Shown here: in pieces, positions 7,736-16,732 of the stretch
Position numbering within the stretch: the first letter of the stretch is position 1
Layout of the letters: each line of letters opens with the position of its first letter
Source: SHLQ01 sp033344795
Lineage (GTDB): Bacteria; Actinomycetota; Acidimicrobiia; Acidimicrobiales; SHLQ01
Assembly (NCBI GenBank): GCA_033344795.1
Contig: JAWPMS010000001.1
Span: forward strand, 3,968,001 to 4,032,000
Reading direction: 5' to 3'
DNA length: 64,000 bases
Notes under the pieces: generated by a model
Seen by the model: only the letters and a program-made list of their open reading frames with translations
Databases searched by the model: none
What the model was told of the DNA's origin: nothing
Made by a program: the position numbers and the translations under genes

Positions 7736-9469
7736 TCATGGACGCACGGTCGCGTCCGCCGTGTCGGGAAGCGGTGGCAGCACCCAATCGTCGACGAACT
7801 CCTCAGCACCGGGGCCGATGTCGCCAAAGCGCGGCGCTCCCTGAAACAAGGTGACGCGAAGCCAGTCCGTGGACTTGGGCTTCCAGTTGTCCATGCCGTA
7901 CTGGGCGAGCTGCATGCGTTGGATCTGCAAGGGTAGGTAATCGTCTGAGCACGCGTTGTCTCGAGGCTCGCCGTACGGCTGATCCGATGCGAAGAGCCGT
8001 TCGATCGCGTGCAGATGTTCCGACTGGGTTGCGGCAACCTCGCCGAGAACCGAAGTGTCTGGCCAGGCGGCCAGTTCGCGATACAGGGCCGACATTCTGG
8101 TCGCCACGTCGATACCCATGTCGTGATTGCCGATCGAGAGTGCGCCTCGGTCGACTCGTCGCGGCTCTTCGGTGTTGTCGCTGTACACCCACCATTTCGA
8201 TGCACTTTCGGGACGTCCGGCCACGGACGACAGCGTCCAGCCGAACCGTTCTTCGATGAGCCTTCGGGTCTCGGAGATCGTCATCGAGAGTTCGAGAGCT
8301 CCGCCTTCGTCCACCGCGAGCAGCCGGTCGACGGTCTCGTCGTCCCAATCGTCGAGTTCGAGCAGCAAGGAGACCACCATCTCTGCAGTCTCGACATGCT
8401 GGTTCATGGCCCACTGCATCAAAGCATCGAAAGGGAAACGCTCGTGAGCGACCGCCTCGAAGGCGGTGTGGATCTTCTGGACGACGGGAACGAGCTCGGC
8501 TGGGCTCAGAAATGGGGTCGCGTCGGCATCGGTACCCGTCTTGTAGTGGGCCTCGGCCCAGCGAATCCATGACCGAAAGCGATCGACGCGCTCAGGACTG
8601 CCATCGAGGGCTCGAACCCGAACAAGTGCGAGCTCGCGTACGGCGAGCCAAGCGTTTATCACCTTGGGATGCTTGAACGCGTATGGGACGAGACCGAGCC
8701 CGGTTGCGTTGCCGAGGCCGAAGAAGGTCCGCCATCCCTCACCAAATGGCACCGCGTCGTCGCCACCCCGAAGTCGAGCGCAGTGTTCAACGGCGTCGTA
8801 GCTGAGCTCGCGATAGCACCATGCGGCAAGAAACTGAGCTCGATACGGCGCCGCCAACGGATGATCTTGCGGATACCCGTGGAACGAGCGCATACCGAAC
8901 TTGCCGTTCCCATAGAAGGCGGTGCTGCGCATGATGTACCCGGCGTCTCCGACTTGCGCAGGATCGGGTTGGCGGCCATGTGCCAACTCGTCGACGAGAT
9001 GTTCGAAGAATCGCACGCTTCGATTGCCACGCGTGAGGGTCAAGACGTCGGGACCCAGCCGACCGCGCTCCTGTTCGGGCACGTTGGCACGCAGATGTGC
9101 CCAAACGGACTCTGTGAGATCGCCTTCGTGCAGAGCCGCCGCAACCTCCCACCGGTCGGCGATGACCCGATCGGTGTGTGCGCTTTCCGGAAGCGACTGC
9201 AAGAAGGCCACAAAGTGAAACACATGCCCCTCGGCCTCGATCCGATACGCGACCTCCCCTTGCCCGTCAGCGTCGAGATCCATACGAACGGCCGACGTCT
9301 CCCAACCGTGGGAATGCGCTCGCCGCAGCACGCTCCGGCTGAAGGAGTAGCGCGTCAAACGGGCGGCCCCGAGCCGCTCCGGAGCCATGACGACAGCGGG
9401 ATCTCGTAACGCTGCAGCGTGCTCATGGAGCAAGGCGCTCAGCTCGGCGTCGACACCCTTGTCGGACAT
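7736..9469 (-). CDS. Unrecognised 577-residue protein, first gene of the dipeptidase operon
   Basis: I do not recognise this family. The ATG at 9469 is chosen because GGTAGGG lies six bases upstream; a TTG at 9499 is the alternative. The protein looks soluble, with no signal peptide or membrane helix. It is rich in Trp, His and charged residues. Distinctive segments that could be conserved are STAFYGNGKFGMRSFHGYP (about 195), LAAWCYRELSYDAVEHCARL and FFGLGNATGLGLVPYAFKHP (about 260-275). No nucleotide-binding or metal motif is obvious. It lies 47 bases before the M19 dipeptidase on the same strand and is the largest unexplained protein in the window. Confidence 0.85.
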   Translation of the reverse strand: MSDKGVDAELSALLHEHAAALRDPAVVMAPERLGAARLTRYSFSRSVLRRAHSHGWETSAVRMDLDADGQGEVAYRIEAEGHVFHFVAFLQSLPESAHTDRVIADRWEVAAALHEGDLTESVWAHLRANVPEQERGRLGPDVLTLTRGNRSVRFFEHLVDELAHGRQPDPAQVGDAGYIMRSTAFYGNGKFGMRSFHGYPQDHPLAAPYRAQFLAAWCYRELSYDAVEHCARLRGGDDAVPFGEGWRTFFGLGNATGLGLVPYAFKHPKVINAWLAVRELALVRVRALDGSPERVDRFRSWIRWAEAHYKTGTDADATPFLSPAELVPVVQKIHTAFEAVAHERFPFDALMQWAMNQHVETAEMVVSLLLELDDWDDETVDRLLAVDEGGALELSMTISETRRLIEERFGWTLSSVAGRPESASKWWVYSDNTEEPRRVDRGALSIGNHDMGIDVATRMSALYRELAAWPDTSVLGEVAATQSEHLHAIERLFASDQPYGEPRDNACSDDYLPLQIQRMQLAQYGMDNWKPKSTDWLRVTLFQGAPRFGDIGPGAEEFVDDWVLPPLPDTADATVRP

Positions 9470-9536
9470 GGCAAACCCTACCGTCTTTTCGGCTCCCAAG
9501 ACCCGTCGAGGTCACGGCGTCGCGTACCCTTGGGCC

Positions 9537-11000
9537 ATGACGACGATCGACATTCCAACCGGTGCACACCTCATTGGAGGTGAGTGGATCACCGCTTCCG
9601 ACAAGGTGACCACGAGCATCAATCCGGCCCGACCAAGCGAGCCGGTGGGCGAGCATCCGGTGGGCGACTCGGGCACGGCAGCCGATGCCGTCTCGGCCGC
9701 CGTCGATGCTCGTGTTGCGTGGCGAGATGTTGGGTACAAACGACGCGCCGAGATCCTCGAACGTGCGGCGGTGTTGTTCGACGAACGTGCCGATGAACTC
9801 GCAATGATCGCCACGCTCGAAGAGGGCAAGATGCTCGCCGAGACGAAGGGCGAGGCGTTGTTGTCGGCGGAAACATGCAGGTACCAGGCGGCGATCATCA
9901 AGATGCCGACCGAACGCATCTATCCGTCGGCCAAACCGGGTGAGACCATTCGCACGCTTCGGGCCCCTCTTGGTGTCGTCGGCGTCGTCACTCCTTGGAA
10001 CTTCCCGATCCTCATCCCCGTGTGGAAGCTCGCGCCGGCGCTCGCGGCCGGCAACACCGTGGTCTGGAAGACGGCCAGCAACACCCCACTTGTGTCGGTT
10101 GCGATCGCCAAGGTGTTTCAGGACGCTGGCGTTCCCCCCGGCGCCCTCAATCTCATCCTCGGCCCAGGATCGATGGGTGGAGCAATGATTGAAGACCCTC
10201 GCGTCGATGGCGTGACCTTCACGGGCTCGGTTCCCGTCGGCTTCGGCATTCGCGATGCCGTCACTGCTCGCAACGGCCGGGTGCAGCTCGAACTGGGCGG
10301 ACACAATCCAGCTCTCGTCTTCGAGGACGCAGACCTCGACCTGGCCGTGCCCCTCATCGTTGGAGGAGCGATGGGCTCCACGGGTCAGAAGTGCACGGCA
10401 ACACGGCGAGTGATCGCGGTCGGATCGGTCCACGACCAACTCGTCGAACGCATGTCGGAGTCGGTGTCCGCGCTCAAGATCGGCAGCGGGCTCGATCCCG
10501 ACGCCGCCATCGGACCAATCGTGGCGCCTGGAGCGCGAGCCGAGGTCGCCGAAGGCCTCGACAAGGCCGTACGGCAGGGTGCTGAGGTCGTTGCCACGGC
10601 GCAGGTCCCCGACACGAGCGAGTGTTATTTTGCTCCCACCCTGCTCACCGGCACCACCGACCTCGACATCTGGCGCGAGGAGGTTTTCGGTCCGATCAGC
10701 ACGGTTGTTCGGGTCGAAAGCGAGGACGAAGCATTCGCATTGGCCAACGACACCGACTTCGGACTGTCCGCGTCTGTGTTCACGACCGACATGTGGAAAG
10801 TCGATCGCGCCATCAACAATCTCGAGGCTGGCATCATCAAGATCAACGCGCCGACGACCGGCTCAGAGCTCCACGTTCCGTTCGGCGGCGAGAAGTCGTC
10901 CTCGGGTCACGCCCCTCGCGAGCAAGGCGACACCGCCCATGACTTCTTCACAAGAACGCGGTCTGCGTACATCAATCCCGGAACCCCAAACCCGTACTAG
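9537..11000 (+). CDS. NAD(P)-dependent aldehyde dehydrogenase, ketoglutarate-semialdehyde-dehydrogenase-like
   Basis: The 487-residue enzyme of the ALDH superfamily oxidises an aldehyde to a carboxylate in the cytoplasm. It shows the cofactor-site VVTPWNFPILIPVWKLAPAL, the general-base glutamate in LELGGHNPALV and the catalytic cysteine in STGQKCTATRR. STGQKCTAT plus the C-terminal VPFGGEKSSSGHAPREQG are typical of the alpha-ketoglutarate-semialdehyde/2,5-dioxovalerate dehydrogenase branch. That enzyme ends sugar-acid and hydroxyproline catabolism, but other omega-semialdehydes remain possible. ATG at 9537 begins MTTIDIPTGAHLIGGEW, the normal ALDH start. It diverges from the 577-residue gene with 67 bases between the two starts. 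Confidence 0.92.
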   Translation: MTTIDIPTGAHLIGGEWITASDKVTTSINPARPSEPVGEHPVGDSGTAADAVSAAVDARVAWRDVGYKRRAEILERAAVLFDERADELAMIATLEEGKMLAETKGEALLSAETCRYQAAIIKMPTERIYPSAKPGETIRTLRAPLGVVGVVTPWNFPILIPVWKLAPALAAGNTVVWKTASNTPLVSVAIAKVFQDAGVPPGALNLILGPGSMGGAMIEDPRVDGVTFTGSVPVGFGIRDAVTARNGRVQLELGGHNPALVFEDADLDLAVPLIVGGAMGSTGQKCTATRRVIAVGSVHDQLVERMSESVSALKIGSGLDPDAAIGPIVAPGARAEVAEGLDKAVRQGAEVVATAQVPDTSECYFAPTLLTGTTDLDIWREEVFGPISTVVRVESEDEAFALANDTDFGLSASVFTTDMWKVDRAINNLEAGIIKINAPTTGSELHVPFGGEKSSSGHAPREQGDTAHDFFTRTRSAYINPGTPNPY

Positions 11001-11029
11001 GACTCCTGCGTCGGGTCGAGCAGGCGCGG

Positions 11030-12190
11030 TCAGTGGCCGTGCAACCGACGAGTGAGCACGAGCAACACCACGGCGGCCGGGATGGTCGCAATGGCGATCG
11101 CTGCGCCAACCGTCAGCGCGTCGGTATCCGCGAGGACTCCGACGAGGAACGGAGCGACGAGCAGGGCAATCCGTGTCCCCGCTGTCAGGCCGCCGAGTGC
11201 CTTGCCGGGCCGAGGAGCCTGTGCTGCGGCATCGTAGAGCTGCGGAAACATGACCGACACGCCGATGCCAGCGAGGAACAGCCCAACGAACACCACCGGC
11301 GCGGCCGGAACAAGCGTTGCGAGCATGATGCCGATCGTTGCGAGCAACGTTGCACCTTGCAAGACGAGCGCTCCACCCAATCGATGAACCGCCATGTCTC
11401 CCGCAAGACGTCCGGCGACCATGCCTGAAGTGAACGACACGTACGCGAGGCCAGCAAGGCCCTCGGTTGCGCCAAGGTCATCGGTCAGACGAAAGGCCGC
11501 CCAGTCACTCGTGATCACCTCCGGGAGAATTGCCGCTGCTCCGAGCAGAGCAAACGTCACGATGACCGTCGAGACACCGGTTGTTGAACTGCTGGGCGCT
11601 CTCACGTCCTCTGCCGGTCGCTCCTCGTTCGTCAGCAAGCCCGGTGCCACGTAGAGCAACGTGCACAGCAAGAACACCGAGGCTCCAGCCAGATGCACTC
11701 GAAGATCGACGTCCCACGCGGCCATGGCCGCTGCCACGACGCCACCGACGACCGTGCCCAGGCTCCACATCGCGTGCAGTCGATTCATGACCGGCGCGTG
11801 ACGTCGAGCGCTGAGAACCGAACCCTGGATGTTCATCGCCACGTCGGTGAATACATCTGCAGCAGCGATCAGCCCCAGGACGACGAGCAAAGCCGCCGCG
11901 CTGGACACTATTCCGACGAAGGGCAGAGCCAGCACGAGGACCGACGCTCCGCCGATCATGACCCTCTTCGTTCCGAATCGGTCGACGGCCGGACCGACCC
12001 CGACGCTCCCGACCAACCCTGCTGCGGTGGCGAACGCGATGAGCGTGCCGATCGTGCGAAGGTCGAGCTCGAGTTTGTCGCGGATCCCGGGAAGCCGTGG
12101 CACGTATGAGGCCACGACCATGCCATTGACCCAGAACTGGACGGCGACTGCGCGAAGTGCTCGTTGATCGTTTGTGTGGTGTTCTGTCAC
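11030..12190 (-). CDS. Major facilitator superfamily transporter
   Basis: The 386-residue protein has about 12 predicted membrane segments and an N-terminal MFS-type stretch (NGMVVASYVPRLPGIRDKLE) resembling the FucP/YbjJ-like branch. A second-half repeat GLAYVSFTSGMVAGRLAGD carries the MFS glycine/arginine pattern. The start is GTG at 12190, overlapping the stop of the upstream EamA exporter gene (GTGA), so the two are one transcription unit. The substrate is unknown. This branch includes members annotated as sugar transporters and as drug or metabolite effluxers. Confidence 0.88.
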   Translation of the reverse strand: MTEHHTNDQRALRAVAVQFWVNGMVVASYVPRLPGIRDKLELDLRTIGTLIAFATAAGLVGSVGVGPAVDRFGTKRVMIGGASVLVLALPFVGIVSSAAALLVVLGLIAAADVFTDVAMNIQGSVLSARRHAPVMNRLHAMWSLGTVVGGVVAAAMAAWDVDLRVHLAGASVFLLCTLLYVAPGLLTNEERPAEDVRAPSSSTTGVSTVIVTFALLGAAAILPEVITSDWAAFRLTDDLGATEGLAGLAYVSFTSGMVAGRLAGDMAVHRLGGALVLQGATLLATIGIMLATLVPAAPVVFVGLFLAGIGVSVMFPQLYDAAAQAPRPGKALGGLTAGTRIALLVAPFLVGVLADTDALTVGAAIAIATIPAAVVLLVLTRRLHGH

Positions 12191-13062
12191 GACGGAGTCA
12201 CCACCGTCGTCTCACCCTGCGTCGTCCACGTTCCCCAGACCACGGCCCCGAGAATGATGGATCCACCGACGAACGTCGCAAGGACGGGTGTCTCATCGAA
12301 GAACAGCCAGGCCCACAACGACGCGGCCACGGTCTCGACGGGGGCGAACAACCCCACTTCGGCCGCCGGAAGATACCGCGGCGCTCGCGCCAGAAGAACT
12401 CGCGCAAGTGGTCCGAATACGGCTCCCATCAAGATGAGGGCCGTCCACGTCTTGTTCGAGTGTCCCCACAACGATGCCGGGATCACCGCGATGAGCGCCA
12501 TGCCCAACCCGGCCACGCCGACCATGAGCGTTCGGTTCACGTCGACGTACCGACGGAGGAGCACGAGGCTGCACCCGAACAGAAAGATCGCTCCGACGGC
12601 GAAGATGTCGCCCGTGATCGAACCTCCGCCGAACGAACCGCCGACCACGACGACGACGCCGACCATCACCGCCGCAATGGCGATCCAGACACGACGGCTG
12701 GTGCGTTCACCGAGAAGGAGCGCACTCAGACCGGCGGCGAACATCGGGGCTGCTGCGATGATCACAACAACATTGGAGACCGAGGTCAACGTCACGGCCA
12801 GGACGAACAGCGACGTACTTCCCGCTTGGAGAGCACCGGCAGCCCACAATGGCCAACCGCCGTCCCTGACCCCGGTGAGCGGATTGATGCCATGCACGGC
12901 CACGGAGAACACAAAAAGAACGAGCGCACTCAACAACCCGACCCAAAACGTGACGTCAAATCCGTCGATGTCCGCCAGGCGAATGAAGAAGGAATCCGAG
13001 CTGACGAGGAGCATTCCGAAGAAGGCCATGAGAAGACCGCGGCGACGCAATCGATGATCCAT
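12187..13062 (-). CDS. EamA/DMT-superfamily transporter (metabolite exporter)
   Basis: The 291-residue integral membrane protein has ten hydrophobic segments in two EamA repeats. The first begins GLLMAFFGMLLVSSDSFFIR and the second around DIFAVGAIFLFGCSLVLLRR. The motif FAPVETVAASLWAWLFFDE near residues 230-250 is typical of the second EamA repeat. Members export amino acids, nucleotides or drugs, and the substrate cannot be read from sequence. ATG at 13062 is preceded by GGGGGAG, with short spacing. It is coupled to the MFS gene downstream, so both probably serve efflux. Confidence 0.9.
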   Translation of the reverse strand: MDHRLRRRGLLMAFFGMLLVSSDSFFIRLADIDGFDVTFWVGLLSALVLFVFSVAVHGINPLTGVRDGGWPLWAAGALQAGSTSLFVLAVTLTSVSNVVVIIAAAPMFAAGLSALLLGERTSRRVWIAIAAVMVGVVVVVGGSFGGGSITGDIFAVGAIFLFGCSLVLLRRYVDVNRTLMVGVAGLGMALIAVIPASLWGHSNKTWTALILMGAVFGPLARVLLARAPRYLPAAEVGLFAPVETVAASLWAWLFFDETPVLATFVGGSIILGAVVWGTWTTQGETTVVTPS

Positions 13063-13167
13063 GACTCCCCCTTCACAATCGCAAAGACTTCACGTCTCGG
13101 TCCACGAGAATCGCGGGCGTCGGAGCAGACTAGGTTCGGTCCTGTCCACTGCCAACCGGAGCACATC

Positions 13168-13935
13168 GTGAAACTTGCCGCCCACCTCCATCCGCAACAT
13201 GCCACGTACTCGCAGATTCGTGAAGCCGTCCTCCAAGTCGAAGAACTCGGCGCTGACGTCGCGTACAACTGGGATCACTTCTACCCGCTCTATGGCGACG
13301 AAGATGGCGCACACTTCGAAGCGTGGACGACGCTCGCCTCCTGGGCCGAGGTCACGTCCCGAATCGAGATCGGTTGTCTGGTGACCTGCAACTCGTACCG
13401 CAATGCGAACCTGCTCGCCGACATGGCCCGCACCGTTGACCACATCTCCGATGGTCGATTGATCTTGGGAATCGGCTCCGGGTGGTTCGAGCGCGACTAC
13501 GACGAGTTCGGATACGAATTCGGCACCGCCGGGCAACGTTTGAACAAACTCGGGGAATCGCTTCCGATCATCGAAGCGCGAATGGCCAAACTCAACCCTG
13601 CCCCCACTCGCAAGATACCCGTCCTGATCGGCGGTGGCGGCGAGAAGAAGACACTGCAGTACGTGGCCCGGCACGCAGACGTGTGGCACTTCTGGTGGGG
13701 CGACGAGTGGGAGCGCAAGAACAAGATCCTCGATGACTGGTGCGCAAAGATCGGTCGCGACCCGAGCGAAATCTCGCGTTCGGTGGGAGTTGACACCGAC
13801 CAGGTCGACGACTTCGATGCGCTGTTCGCCGGTCTGGCTGCAGCCGATGTCGACGAGGTCACAATCGGACGGGGCGGCCCCGACTACGACCTCTCGTGGA
13901 TCGGCGAGTTCGCTGCGTGGAGAGACAGCCTCTAG
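13168..13935 (+). CDS. Luciferase-like (LLM class) F420-dependent oxidoreductase
   Basis: The 255-residue TIM-barrel protein is of the bacterial-luciferase superfamily, F420-dependent subgroup. Key segments are GADVAYNWDHFYPLYGD (substrate/F420 region), ASWAEVTSRIEIGCLVTCNSYRN, HISDGRLILGIGSGWFERDY and IPVLIGGGGEKKTL. These are hallmark LLM blocks. The start is GTG at 13168, with CGGAG six bases before it; upstream sequence in frame is low-complexity and not protein-like. F420 use is expected in Actinobacteria but cannot be separated from FMN use by sequence alone. The substrate is unknown. Confidence 0.9.
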   Translation: MKLAAHLHPQHATYSQIREAVLQVEELGADVAYNWDHFYPLYGDEDGAHFEAWTTLASWAEVTSRIEIGCLVTCNSYRNANLLADMARTVDHISDGRLILGIGSGWFERDYDEFGYEFGTAGQRLNKLGESLPIIEARMAKLNPAPTRKIPVLIGGGGEKKTLQYVARHADVWHFWWGDEWERKNKILDDWCAKIGRDPSEISRSVGVDTDQVDDFDALFAGLAAADVDEVTIGRGGPDYDLSWIGEFAAWRDSL

Positions 13936-14315
13936 TCGCCGTCAATGCGCACTTCGAGCCGTTGAATCGCGCCGAAAGCATTGAACGTGTACGAGTCGCT
14001 TCCGCGCACCGGCTGAGGGAACGCCGAGCTTCGGCACTCCCACGAGGACTTGGCATGTGACGCGACGATCTCCATCGTGAGCACGTCGAGCTCGAGATCG
14101 GGAAGGGGGTTGTCCCAACCGGCCCGAAGGCGATCGCGAATCTGTTCGTGTCCGATCGCAGGTTCCGGATTGCCACTGAAGGGTTCGATGTACGTCGCAT
14201 CCTCGGCGAACAACGACATCAGATCCCCCTCCCCCGCAGCACCGCGCCGCATCGCAGCGAAGTATCGGCCGATGGTTTCGCCATTCGACGCAGCGTCTGG
14301 TTTCTGGTCGGTCAT
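13932..14315 (-). CDS. SnoaL-like / NTF2-fold small protein
   Basis: The 127-residue protein of the NTF2-like fold has the sequence pattern of SnoaL-like polyketide cyclases and limonene-epoxide-hydrolase relatives: RYFAAMRRG near the start, LMSLFAEDATYIEPFSGNP and IRDRLRAGWDNPLPDLELDV. ATG at 14315 is supported by AGGAG six bases upstream. The gene diverges from the LuxR-type regulator at 14367 and overlaps the end of the luciferase-like gene on the other strand by four bases. The enzymatic role is unknown; such proteins are isomerases, hydrolases or ligand binders. Confidence 0.8.
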   Translation of the reverse strand: MTDQKPDAASNGETIGRYFAAMRRGAAGEGDLMSLFAEDATYIEPFSGNPEPAIGHEQIRDRLRAGWDNPLPDLELDVLTMEIVASHAKSSWECRSSAFPQPVRGSDSYTFNAFGAIQRLEVRIDGD

Positions 14316-14366
14316 CTCTGCTCCTGACTTGTGACGTGTGCGTACCGTTGGTGACACACTGTCATT

Positions 14367-14747
14367 GTGGTACTTCAGAACGATCATCGACTTGCCGTTG
14401 TCGACCTCGTCGACGCGATTCGGCGTGAGCCCGAGATTCTGCCGCTCGAAGCTATTGCTTCTGTCCGAGAGGCAGGGGTCGACGTGGAAATTGAACGAAT
14501 TGCTGACACCGACATCGTCTGTGTCTCCCCTCGCGCTGATGCTCGCCTCGAGTCACTCACCCCGCGTGAGCGAGAAGTGGCGATGCTGGCGGCATCCGGC
14601 TATTCGAACGCGCAACTCGCGACCGCACTCTTCATCTCCGTTCCCACCGTGAAGGATCACATGCATTCGATCCTCCGAAAGACCGGGTTGGACTCTCGAG
14701 CACAGCTGATCGCCGCTTGGTATGGGGGCCTCGGCGAGGCCACATGA
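14367..14747 (+). CDS. Short LuxR-type helix-turn-helix regulator
   Basis: The 126-residue protein has a C-terminal LuxR/FixJ DNA-binding domain: LTPREREVAMLAASGYSNAQ, then SVPTVKDHMHSILRKTGLDS. The roughly 60-residue N-terminus (DLVDAIRREPEILPLEAI...) is too short for a receiver domain and lacks the phospho-acceptor acidic cluster, so it is not a standard response regulator. It starts with GTG at 14367, 51 bases from the divergent SnoaL-like gene, which is its obvious candidate target. A dyad-like GTGACACACTGTCA lies in that gap. The signal sensed is unknown. Confidence 0.85.
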   Translation: MVLQNDHRLAVVDLVDAIRREPEILPLEAIASVREAGVDVEIERIADTDIVCVSPRADARLESLTPREREVAMLAASGYSNAQLATALFISVPTVKDHMHSILRKTGLDSRAQLIAAWYGGLGEAT

Positions 14748-14761
14748 TGGAACTACGCCGA

Positions 14762-15061
14762 TCACTTCGCCCAGCGCGGATTCGCCGTTCTGACGACAGG
14801 CTCACCTGCAAGTAACGGCATCACGGCTGTCATGTACTCCGCAAACTCTGGTGACTGCGCGTTCGCACCAAACGCCTGCTCATCGGTGTATATCTCGAAC
14901 AGGTGAAATACGTCCTCGTCGGCGTGGTCGTCGCACCAGACCACGGTTGATTGGGATTCGTTTGCCTCCGCCAAGGGAGCGAGGCGTTCGACCCAGAGAT
15001 CGTGGACCTCGTCGCGTTTGCCCGGTTGCACGGTCGTGCTGATGATCATGGCAATGCTCAT
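14762..15061 (-). CDS. Antibiotic-biosynthesis-monooxygenase (ABM) domain protein
   Basis: The 99-residue single-domain ABM protein has a dimeric ferredoxin-like fold. It begins MSIAMIISTTVQPGKRDEVH and has the family pattern VFHLFEIYTDEQAFGANAQSPEF. Members include quinol monooxygenases (YgiN), heme-degrading enzymes and proteins of unknown role. No heme-ligand assignment is possible here. It lies 110 bases downstream of the lysR-mttB-SDR-SDR operon on the same strand and converges on the luxR gene. It may be the last gene of that operon or independent. Confidence 0.85.
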   Translation of the reverse strand: MSIAMIISTTVQPGKRDEVHDLWVERLAPLAEANESQSTVVWCDDHADEDVFHLFEIYTDEQAFGANAQSPEFAEYMTAVMPLLAGEPVVRTANPRWAK

Positions 15062-15171
15062 GTCTTTTTACTTTCGTCCTGCCGACGTGCGGCGCGTGTG
15101 ATCACGGTAGAAACCGCGCCGGCTCGTGACCATCCATCGAAAGTTGGGTTCTGGCGAACCCCCACCGCTGA

Positions 15172-15921
15172 CTACTGCAACATTCCCGGCAGAGGTGGAC
15201 GCGCCGTCCGGCCACCATCGATCGTTATCACCTGCCCCGTGACGAAACGACTGTCGTCGCTTGCCAACCAGACGACCACATCAGCCACATCGCTGGGATC
15301 CCCGACGCGACCGATCGGGTGCAACTCTGCGAGTGCTTCGATGACCGATTCCCGATCGGGGTGTGCGTCGACGTAGCTTGCGTTGAGAGGAGTATCGATC
15401 CAACCGGGCGCCACCGCGTTGCAGCGAACGCCTGTCGGGCCCAGATCGATGGCCGCCGCCCTCGTCAGCCCATGGACTCCGGATTTCGTGGCGGCATACG
15501 CCGCGTGTGCGGGGTTGCACCGGTCGCCTTCGATCGAGCCGACGTTGATGATCGCCCCACCCGTGGCAGCCAGATGAGGTGCTGCATGTTTGATCATGAG
15601 CATCGGTCCCGTGAGATTGATCGCAAGCATGCGGTTCCAGGACGACAAGTCCTGTTGCGGAACTGGCGCTTCGAACATGATTCCCGCGTTGTTGACCACG
15701 ATGTCGAGCTGTCCATGGTCCGCAACGATTTCGGCGACCGCGGAGACGACCGACCCCTCGTCGGAAACATCGAGCCTGATGGTCGGATGATCGGGCGAGT
15801 CCTGCAGGTCACCGACAACGACGGTTGCTCCCGCCGCAGCCAACCCGTCGGCGATCGCTGCGCCGATGGACTGCGCTCCCCCGGTGACGACTGCGACTTG
15901 GCCGGTCAACCGCGCGCTCAT
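15172..15921 (-). CDS. Short-chain dehydrogenase/reductase (SDR), second of a pair
   Basis: The 249-residue classical SDR has the NAD(P) motif TGGAQSIGAA (a variant of TGxxxGIG) near residue 13, the structural VNNAGI, catalytic serine in NVGSIEGD and YAATK as the catalytic Tyr-Lys pair. The C-terminal FVTGQVITIDGG is typical. Sub-family and substrate are unknown; such enzymes oxidise hydroxyl groups or reduce ketones. The ATG at 15921 overlaps the upstream SDR stop (ATGA), so the two are translated together. Both belong to the mttB operon. Confidence 0.92.
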   Translation of the reverse strand: MSARLTGQVAVVTGGAQSIGAAIADGLAAAGATVVVGDLQDSPDHPTIRLDVSDEGSVVSAVAEIVADHGQLDIVVNNAGIMFEAPVPQQDLSSWNRMLAINLTGPMLMIKHAAPHLAATGGAIINVGSIEGDRCNPAHAAYAATKSGVHGLTRAAAIDLGPTGVRCNAVAPGWIDTPLNASYVDAHPDRESVIEALAELHPIGRVGDPSDVADVVVWLASDDSRFVTGQVITIDGGRTARPPLPGMLQ

Positions 15922-16721
15922 CCTGCGACGTACCCGCCGTCGATGGGCAACGCGATGCCTGTCACATGACTGGACTGGTCGCTGGCCAGATAGACCATCG
16001 ACTTTGCGATTTCGGTAGGTTCGGGAATGCGGCCTTCCGGGATTCCCGCAATGTTCGAAGCGAAGACGTCGTCCGCCGTGCGGCCCGTCTTCTCGTGTGC
16101 GGACACCAGCAGAGGCGTGTCGACGGCCCCGGGGCACAAGGCGTTGATGCGGATGCCCTCCGCAGCATGGTCGAGGGCCATGGCCTTGGTGAGCAAGACC
16201 ACCGCACCCTTCGACGCGCAGTACGCGGGAAGCCCGGCGCTACCGACGATGCCAACGTTGGATGCGAGGTTGACGATCGTGCCGCTGCTGACGCCGCTGC
16301 CAGGGGCGCGTCCAGTTGCATCCGCTTGACGACGGTACTGACGCACGGCAGCTCGGGACATGAAGAACGCTGAGTCGACGTTGACGCGCATGTTCTGGTG
16401 CCACTCTTCATCGCTCGTCTCGGTGGCATCACCTCGGGTGATCGTTCCGGCGACGTTGGCCACGACGTCGAGCTGCCCGAACTGGTCCACGGCGAAGTCG
16501 ACCAGCTGGTCACAGAACGTGGAGTCGGAGACATCACCCAACATGATCCGACTGTCACCCTGGATCGAAGCGATGAGGGCGGCGGTCGTCTCCGCTCCAG
16601 ACGTGCTCCGACCCGTGACGACAATCGACGCTCCAGCCTCGGCGAAAGCCATGGCGGTGGCGGCTCCGATTCCCGAGGTGGCGCCGGTGACGATCGCAAC
16701 CTTGCCAGCAAGCGGGGTCAT
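15918..16721 (-). CDS. Short-chain dehydrogenase/reductase (SDR), first of a pair
   Basis: The 267-residue classical SDR has cofactor motif TGATSGIGAA, VANVAG in place of NNAG, NLASN with the catalytic serine, and YCASK (Tyr-Lys). The C-terminus HVTGIALPIDGGY is the usual dimer-interface end. ATG at 16721 (MTPLAGKVAIVTGA) is chosen because GGGAGG lies four bases before it. ATG at 16733 and GTG at 16736, overlapping the mttB stop, are equally in frame and possible through coupling. It probably oxidises a product or substrate handled by the MttB-like protein; this is operon inference only. Confidence 0.92.
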   Translation of the reverse strand: MTPLAGKVAIVTGATSGIGAATAMAFAEAGASIVVTGRSTSGAETTAALIASIQGDSRIMLGDVSDSTFCDQLVDFAVDQFGQLDVVANVAGTITRGDATETSDEEWHQNMRVNVDSAFFMSRAAVRQYRRQADATGRAPGSGVSSGTIVNLASNVGIVGSAGLPAYCASKGAVVLLTKAMALDHAAEGIRINALCPGAVDTPLLVSAHEKTGRTADDVFASNIAGIPEGRIPEPTEIAKSMVYLASDQSSHVTGIALPIDGGYVAG

Positions 16722-16732
16722 TGGCCCTCCCA

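Noticed and set aside
12157..13167. Long open frame on the plus strand upstream of the luciferase-like gene, and another within the MFS/EamA region
   Set aside because: It is antisense to the EamA exporter gene and has low-complexity Arg/Asp/His composition. The real gene on that frame begins with GTG at 13168.
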